DNA of 36,347 bases from Bacteroidales bacterium. Its GTDB lineage: Bacteria > Bacteroidota > Bacteroidia > Bacteroidales > UBA12077. The stretch covers positions 1 to 36,347 of the forward strand of contig JAGXLC010000007.1 in assembly GCA_018334875.1 (NCBI GenBank), read 5' to 3'. Under the pieces are notes generated by a model. It saw only the letters and a list, made by a program, of their open reading frames with translations. It had not been told where the DNA came from and searched no databases. A program made the translations under genes and the position numbers. Position 1 is the first letter of the stretch. Each line of letters opens with the position of its first letter. Positions 31,823 through 36,347 of the stretch are shown in pieces.

Positions 31823-33289
31823 ATGATAAACATAAACTTTACAAGAGCTTTATCACTACAGACGGTATTCATGATGGTCATACTGGCGGTAAGTTTTTCG
31901 GTTTTGCCCCGGGAAACAGCAGGAAGGGAGTCTTTAAGACAGAATGAACCCACCGACAGTTTGCTGGTATACAATTTTGATATCACCCAGAACATTGAGC
32001 CGGCTGCCTGGCGACTTACCAAACGGGCATTTGCCGAGGCACAGGAGCTTAATGCAGATTATATCGTTGTCAATATGAATACCTACGGAGGTTTGGTGAA
32101 TATTGCCGATTCCATAAGAAGTAAGTTTCTGGACAGCAAGATACCGGTAATCGTATTTATTACCAACAATGCTGCCTCAGCCGGTGCGTTGATCTCCATT
32201 GCTGCTGACAGCATTTATATGAAGGAAGGGGCACGGATAGGGGCGGCCTCGGTGGTCAATCAACAGGGTGAGGTCATGCCTGAAAAGTATCAGTCATATA
32301 TGCGGTCGACCATGCGGGCTACTGCTGAGGCCCAGGGCAGGGATACACTCATAAGGGGGAAAGATACACTTATCCGGTGGCGGAGGGATCCCCGTATTGC
32401 TGAGGCCATGGTAGATCCTGAAATTTCCGTGGAAGGTGTGGTAGATGATACCAAGGTTTTAACCTTTACTACAGAGGAAGCCATTGAAAACGGTTATTGC
32501 GAAGGCAAAAGAGAAAATATAAAGGAACTGCTTGAAAAGGCCAATATACAGCCCTACAAGATCCGGCGTTATGAGATTACAGGACTGGAGTCTCTGACCG
32601 GTTTTCTTATGAACCCGGCATTTCAAAGTATATTGATCATGATCATTGTAGGAGGTATTTATTTTGAATTGCAATCGCCGGGAATCGGATTCCCCTTGCT
32701 TGCCGCCGTTATTGCGGCTGCCCTTTATTTTGCACCCCTTTATGCCGAAGGCATTGCCCAGCACTGGGAGCTTGGTCTTTTCATTCTCGGGTTAATCCTT
32801 ATCGGCATCGAGATTTTCGCCATACCGGGGTTCGGTGTCGCCGGTATTGGAGGTATCCTGCTGACTGTAGCCGGTTTGGTGTTGAGTATGATCGACAACA
32901 TTGTTTTTGACTATCAGTTGCACACCGAAGAAGCCGTCAAGGCAGTGCTGAAAGCTTTCTTCATTGTCTCCTTGTCCATTTTCATTGCCCTGATACTTTC
33001 CATCTATCTAAGCAAAAAACTCCTGACATCAACCCGTCTTTCCCAGCTTGTGCTGGACAGCACCCAGCAAACAGATGAAGGATATATAGGGGTTGATATG
33101 GAAATGAAGAGTCTGGTGGGCAAAACAGGAGTCGCCAGTACGGTACTCCGGCCAGGTGGAAAGGTGGAGGTTGACGGGGAAATCTATGATGCCCGTGCAG
33201 AAGTTGGATTTATTGACAAAGGCGAAAAGGTAAAAGTGATTCAGTACGGTACCAGCCAGTTGGTGGTTATAAAGGAAGAGGAGAGCTGA
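31823..33289 (+). CDS. NfeD family membrane-bound serine protease
   Basis: The 488-residue protein has an N-terminal hydrophobic segment (about 9-30), a ClpP-fold protease domain (about 45-240) with the catalytic Ser119 in TNNAASAGALIS and probable Lys155 in MPEKYQSYMRS, several membrane helices (about 265-400), and a C-terminal OB-fold NfeD domain (about 425-485; VGKTGVASTVLRPGGKVEVDG). NfeD1b-type proteases associate with SPFH/flotillin proteins to control membrane quality. The partner gene normally lies next to it, but here the next gene encodes a symporter. Its last codons and stop fall inside a heptamer repeat array. Confidence 0.92.
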   Translation: MININFTRALSLQTVFMMVILAVSFSVLPRETAGRESLRQNEPTDSLLVYNFDITQNIEPAAWRLTKRAFAEAQELNADYIVVNMNTYGGLVNIADSIRSKFLDSKIPVIVFITNNAASAGALISIAADSIYMKEGARIGAASVVNQQGEVMPEKYQSYMRSTMRATAEAQGRDTLIRGKDTLIRWRRDPRIAEAMVDPEISVEGVVDDTKVLTFTTEEAIENGYCEGKRENIKELLEKANIQPYKIRRYEITGLESLTGFLMNPAFQSILIMIIVGGIYFELQSPGIGFPLLAAVIAAALYFAPLYAEGIAQHWELGLFILGLILIGIEIFAIPGFGVAGIGGILLTVAGLVLSMIDNIVFDYQLHTEEAVKAVLKAFFIVSLSIFIALILSIYLSKKLLTSTRLSQLVLDSTQQTDEGYIGVDMEMKSLVGKTGVASTVLRPGGKVEVDGEIYDARAEVGFIDKGEKVKVIQYGTSQLVVIKEEES

Positions 33290-33343
33290 GAACTGGGATC
33301 TGAGAACTGGGAACTGGGAACTGAGAACTGAGCACTGAGCGCT
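33281..33343 (+). repeat. Heptamer tandem repeat, nine units
   Basis: Nine perfectly phased 7-bp units of the form G-R-G-A-A-C-T (GAGAGCT, GAGAACT, GGGATCT, GAGAACT, and so on) run from the last codons of the NfeD-family gene, across its stop codon, into the gap. It resembles cyanobacterial heptameric STRR sequences in design. Confidence 0.9.
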
Positions 33344-33368
33344 GTCTTCTCCCTTTCTTCTCTTCCTG

Positions 33369-33408
33369 TCTTCTCGTCTTCTCGTCCTGTCGTGCCGTCG
33401 TTCTTTCA
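33369..33408 (+). repeat. Octamer tandem repeat array A, five units
   Basis: The 8-bp units TCTTCTCG, TCTTCTCG, TCCTGTCG, TGCCGTCG, TTCTTTCA are in phase and share the ending TCG with the longer array 87 bp downstream. Confidence 0.75.
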
Positions 33409-33422
33409 TGCCTCTAATTGAC

Positions 33423-33438
33423 CCACGCCACGGCGTGG
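33423..33438. repeat. Small REP-like hairpin
   Basis: CCACGCC-AC-GGCGTGG forms a 7-bp stem. On the minus strand it is preceded by GTAGAG, as is the core palindrome of the 178-bp element, so it may belong to a related REP-type family. It sits between octamer arrays A and B. Confidence 0.5.
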
Positions 33439-33494
33439 CTCTACAAATGTCTTTCAATTCGTCTTCCTGTTTTTGCTCACAACTCGTCACTCAC

Positions 33495-33606
33495 TTCCGT
33501 CGTTCCATCGCGCCTTCATTCCATCGCTCTCTCGTTCCATCGTGCTGTCGTGCCGTCGTTCCATCGTGCCGTCGTTCTTTCGTGCCCTCGTGCCGTCGTA
33601 CAATCG
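33495..33606 (+). repeat. Octamer tandem repeat array B, fourteen units
   Basis: Fourteen consecutive 8-bp units keep perfect phase. Most read TTCCATCG, TGCCGTCG or close variants (TGCTGTCG, TTCTTTCG, TGCCCTCG), so the last three bases TCG are nearly fixed and the first five vary. Open frames across it encode 8-residue repeats and are by-products of the array. Confidence 0.9.
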
Positions 33607-33715
33607 TTCCCCAATCTCTGACAATACGGCAGAGGCAACCGATTATTATGAATATTGGTTTTCCGGTAGGGGAATCATTAAAAAGTTATAACTTTGAGCG
33701 CTTAAAGTATTGATT

Positions 33716-34672
33716 ATGGAGCAAGCCTTACAGGTATTGGATGAAGTCAGACTGAATTTCAGTCCTTCGGGCCTTTTGGTTCTTAATATCTCCCTGGCCT
33801 TCATTATGTTTGGTGTGGCTCTTGAAATCAATACGGAGAATTTTAAAAAGATACTAAAGCACCCCAAATCGGCTGTCATTGGTTTCCTCTCCCAGTTTTT
33901 GATCCTGCCGGCGCTCACCTTTCTGTTGGTTTTGCTTATACAGCCTACAGCTAGTGTGGCTTTGGGTATGCTGCTGGTGGCATCGTGTCCCGGGGGCAAT
34001 ATTTCCAACTTCATTTCGCATCTAGCCCGGGGAAATACAGCCCTTTCGGTTACGCTTACCGGTTTTGCCACGCTCGGCTCTATTTTTCTCACTCCTTTGA
34101 ATTTTGCCTTCTGGGGAGGCCTCTACGAAAAGGCTTCGAATCTGATTATGCCCATTGAGATTGATCCCTGGCATATGTTGCAAACGGTTGTTATTTTGCT
34201 GGGCATTCCCATGGTGCTTGGGGTACTTTTTTCAAGGAAATTTCCGGAAACAACCCGGCGCATTGTCAGGCCCATTAAGATCATGTCTATAATTATTTTC
34301 GCAGGGTTTGTAGTTGTGGCTTTATCCAATAACTTCAGCTATTTTATTGAATACATTCATCTGATATTTCTTATTGTTCTGGCGCATAACGGTCTGGCTT
34401 TGGTGGCAGGCTTTTCGATAGGCACGGCATTTAACCTTCCCCGAATTGACAGACGGTCTGTTACCATAGAAACGGGTATTCAAAATTCCGGTCTGGCGCT
34501 CGTGTTGATATTCAATCCAAATATTTTCGGCGGCCTGGGAGGTATGGCTTTTATTGCTGCCTGGTGGGGAATATGGCATATTATTGCTGGTATGGTTATC
34601 GCTGGGATTTGGTCAAGAAAACCGCTTCAAAAGAGAGATAATTCATTGGTATGGCAGAGAAAAGGGGTATGA
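33716..34672 (+). CDS. Bile acid:sodium symporter family protein
   Basis: About 318 residues, almost wholly hydrophobic, with nine or ten membrane helices. The sequence matches the SBF/BASS family: NISLAFIMFGVALEI in the first helix pair, the conserved VASCPGGNISNFISHLARGN crossover motif (about 88-107), and ETGIQNSGLALVLI (about 253-266) in the second inverted repeat. Members take up bile acids or other organic acids with sodium; the substrate is not predictable. The ATG at 33716 is preferred over an in-frame TTG six bases earlier. The stop overlaps the start of the next gene (ATGA). Confidence 0.88.
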   Translation: MEQALQVLDEVRLNFSPSGLLVLNISLAFIMFGVALEINTENFKKILKHPKSAVIGFLSQFLILPALTFLLVLLIQPTASVALGMLLVASCPGGNISNFISHLARGNTALSVTLTGFATLGSIFLTPLNFAFWGGLYEKASNLIMPIEIDPWHMLQTVVILLGIPMVLGVLFSRKFPETTRRIVRPIKIMSIIIFAGFVVVALSNNFSYFIEYIHLIFLIVLAHNGLALVAGFSIGTAFNLPRIDRRSVTIETGIQNSGLALVLIFNPNIFGGLGGMAFIAAWWGIWHIIAGMVIAGIWSRKPLQKRDNSLVWQRKGV

Positions 34673-36042
34673 CACCACAGCGCAACATTGAAAAACGGGA
34701 TCCGGGATATGCATTGTTGAAATCATACGTTGAAACCGTATTTCGTTTATATTTCCGAAAGATTTATGTGCAAAACAAGCACAGGATCCCGGATGATGCA
34801 CCGGTGATCTTTGCCCCCAATCATCAAAATGCCCTGATGGATGCATTGGCTGTACTTTATTCGATTTCCGGCCAGCCGGTATTTCTTGCCCGTGCCGATA
34901 TCTTTAAAAATAAAGTGATCGCTTCCATACTGGGTTTTTTAAAGCTAATGCCCGTATATCGCATTCGCGACGGTTATACCAGCCTGCAGAACAACGAAAG
35001 GGTTCTGAATAAGGTGAGTGAAGTTTTATTTGCTAAAGGCGCTCTTGTGATCTTTCCTGAGGGGAATCACGGAGATAGAAAAGCACTCCGCCCCCTGAAA
35101 AAAGGAATTTGCCGGATGGCCCTACAGGCAGAGGAAAAAAACAATTTCCGTCTGGGGCTTTACATAGTACCTGTGGGATTGGATTATGAGAATTATTATA
35201 AGTTTCACAAATCCTTGCTGGTCAACTTTGGAGAACCTATTCCAGTTGAATCTTTTCAGGATGAATACCTTCAAAATTCCTCCAGGGCTTATAATTCTCT
35301 AAAGAACCGGATTGCAGAGGAATTAAAGAAGGTAATGATTCATATAGGTGAAGTGCATCGGTATCATCTTATTGACCACTTACGGGAGATTTACAGGAAA
35401 AGGATGAAGGAGCAGATGAATCTCCCTGATTTGAGTCATCCGCAGAAGTTCAAAGCCGACAGGAGGCTGGTTGGTATTTGTGAAAGTAAGATACAAGAGG
35501 AGCCTCATGAAGGTGAAGCGCTTGGCAGAAAAGTGAGGAAATTTCAGAAACACCTGCACCGGCTGAATTTTCGCCCCTGGTTGTTTGAGCGGCAAACGTT
35601 TTCCATGCCGCTACTGCTTGTAACTTCTTCTCTTTTTGTACTGTTTTTGCCTTTGTTTTTTTATGGCTTGGTCAACAATGCCCTTCCGTTTTTTCTTCCC
35701 GGCCTGGCCAACCGGAATGTAAAAGATCCTCAGTTTTATAGCTCCATTCGCTTTGGGTTGGCCCTTATTTTGTTTCCCCTGTTTTATTTGGTTCAGCTTG
35801 TGGTTTTCAGTCAGTTTGTTGACAATGGATGGTGGAGACTCGCTTACCTGGTAAGTCTGCCTTTAACAGGTTATGCCGCATATCAGTATTACCGCCTGCT
35901 GAAAAGGTGGTGGCTTAAGGTCCGTTATGAGCTGTTCAGGATGAAAAAACCGGAGCGGTTTAATATGCTCCGTAAGCTCCGTGAGGAAATAATACGAACT
36001 GTTGACCGGTGGGTGGAAGAGCGCGTAGGGTCTAATGCCTAG
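34669..36042 (+). CDS. 1-acyl-sn-glycerol-3-phosphate acyltransferase family protein
   Basis: From the chosen start the protein has 457 residues. The acyltransferase (PlsC-type) motifs are NHQNALMD (H52 and D58, an H-x5-D variant) and IFPEGNHGDRKALRPLKKG for phosphate binding, followed by YIVPVGLDYEN. The C-terminal third has hydrophobic helices (about 310-345, 360-385, 390-415), so it is membrane-anchored. It likely acylates a lysophosphatidate-like lipid. ATG 34669 has a GAGAAAAGGGG site just ahead and couples to the symporter stop (ATGA); an upstream ATG at 34651 would add six residues. Confidence 0.85.
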   Translation: MTPQRNIEKRDPGYALLKSYVETVFRLYFRKIYVQNKHRIPDDAPVIFAPNHQNALMDALAVLYSISGQPVFLARADIFKNKVIASILGFLKLMPVYRIRDGYTSLQNNERVLNKVSEVLFAKGALVIFPEGNHGDRKALRPLKKGICRMALQAEEKNNFRLGLYIVPVGLDYENYYKFHKSLLVNFGEPIPVESFQDEYLQNSSRAYNSLKNRIAEELKKVMIHIGEVHRYHLIDHLREIYRKRMKEQMNLPDLSHPQKFKADRRLVGICESKIQEEPHEGEALGRKVRKFQKHLHRLNFRPWLFERQTFSMPLLLVTSSLFVLFLPLFFYGLVNNALPFFLPGLANRNVKDPQFYSSIRFGLALILFPLFYLVQLVVFSQFVDNGWWRLAYLVSLPLTGYAAYQYYRLLKRWWLKVRYELFRMKKPERFNMLRKLREEIIRTVDRWVEERVGSNA

Positions 36043-36060
36043 GGCAAAGCGTTCAGGGTT

Positions 36061-36081
36061 TGGAGCATGGAGCGTGGAGCA
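36061..36081 (+). repeat. Short heptamer repeat, three units
   Basis: TGGAGCA, TGGAGCG, TGGAGCA run end to end 18 bp after the acyltransferase stop. It is another 7-bp tandem array following a gene, like the one after the NfeD-family gene. Confidence 0.7.
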
Positions 36082-36175
36082 GGAAATATCTTTCGGGTCT
36101 CGGGTTGGCTGTAGCTAAAGTTGGTGCCTGTAGCTTGATTTACTTGTTGACTCATAGCTATTAATTTCTTTTTCA

Positions 36176-36239
36176 TTCCATCGTTCTTTCGTACCGTCGT
36201 GCCGTCGTGCCGTCGTGCCCTCGTGCCCTCGTGCCGTCG
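36176..36239 (+). repeat. Octamer tandem repeat array C, eight units
   Basis: Eight in-phase 8-bp units (TTCCATCG, TTCTTTCG, TACCGTCG, TGCCGTCG twice, TGCCCTCG twice, TGCCGTCG) have the same consensus and direction as array B, 2.6 kb away. Confidence 0.9.
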
Positions 36240-36260
36240 TGATTTTTTTTATTTTGATAA

Positions 36261-36347
36261 TTACCTCAGGAAAGAAAGGTCTGCATGTTGCGCTCCATGA
36301 ATGGTTTTTGCCTCATTCAAAGCTCTCAGATGGAGCGCTGTAGAATC
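36261..36347 (-). CDS. Possible C-terminal end of an unidentified gene (partial)
   Basis: On the minus strand an open frame runs from the window edge to a TAA at 36261-36263 and would end with NEAKTIHGAQHADLSFLR. Codon use looks ordinary, and the stop is followed by an AT-rich stretch. With only 28 residues no family can be recognised, and the frame could be chance. Confidence 0.3.
   Translation of the reverse strand, partial: DSTALHLRALNEAKTIHGAQHADLSFLR

Noticed and set aside
33369-33606. Arrays as a possible CRISPR
   Set aside because: Units are 8 bp, contiguous and degenerate, with no spacers and no cas genes.
33408-33713. Overlapping open frames with arginine/serine/valine-rich 8-residue repeats across octamer array B
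   Set aside because: They are by-products of a stop-free 8-bp repeat, appear in all three plus frames, and have no conserved start or ribosome-binding site.

Overview
The window looks like a chromosomal piece from a member of the Bacteroidota, probably Bacteroidales or a near relative. Support comes from the C-terminus of a TonB-dependent receptor at the left edge, promoters of the Bacteroidetes form TTTG-N19/20-TAnnTTTG (clearest before the tRNA-Ser and a serine hydrolase gene), mostly weak Shine-Dalgarno sites, and the gene order coiled-coil protein/zapA/6S-like RNA/rny. The species cannot be named from the sequence.

Layout. 1-3.1 kb: TonB receptor end, a 21-bp tandem repeat, then a minus-strand pair of a membrane protein and an M23 peptidase. 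3.2-5.7 kb: zapB-like gene, zapA, a 6S-RNA-like structure and rny. 6.0-8.0 kb: wlbC/wlbB-type sugar-nucleotide genes next to an 88-codon fragment of a FlaA1/WbpM-type dehydratase, probably a relic of a larger surface-polysaccharide locus. 8.0-14.1 kb: SirB1-like protein and nucleoside phosphorylase, secreted C1 peptidase, xerD, aroQ and pyk. 14.1-17.4 kb: a 178-bp palindromic repeat, an SDR, and a single-polypeptide fusion of cysteine desulfurase with selenophosphate synthetase. 17.5-22.3 kb: hsp20, Crp-family regulator, serine hydrolase, rlmD and tRNA-Ser(TGA), whose 3' end and terminator are duplicated. 22.4-26.3 kb: cytochrome c/PQQ sugar dehydrogenase, broken mce gene, Yip1-family protein, nitronate monooxygenase. 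26.6-31.3 kb: OLD-like ATPase behind a SpoIIE-type phosphatase, then purB. 31.5-36.3 kb: second 178-bp repeat, NfeD-family protease, heptamer and octamer repeat arrays, bile-acid symporter family protein, acyltransferase and another octamer array.

Most genes are housekeeping. The unusual content is (1) the NifS-SelD fusion, which would couple selenium release from selenocysteine to selenophosphate synthesis; (2) several intergenic repeat families: a 178-bp near-palindrome, a bipartite roughly 120-170 bp repeat, phased degenerate octamers and heptamers, and a 21-bp repeat; (3) scars of rearrangement: the dehydratase fragment, the frameshifted and truncated mce gene, and the duplicated tRNA 3' end; and (4) an OLD-like ATPase whose TOPRIM acidic motif looks altered. 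I found no CRISPR array, complete insertion sequence, rRNA operon or prophage.
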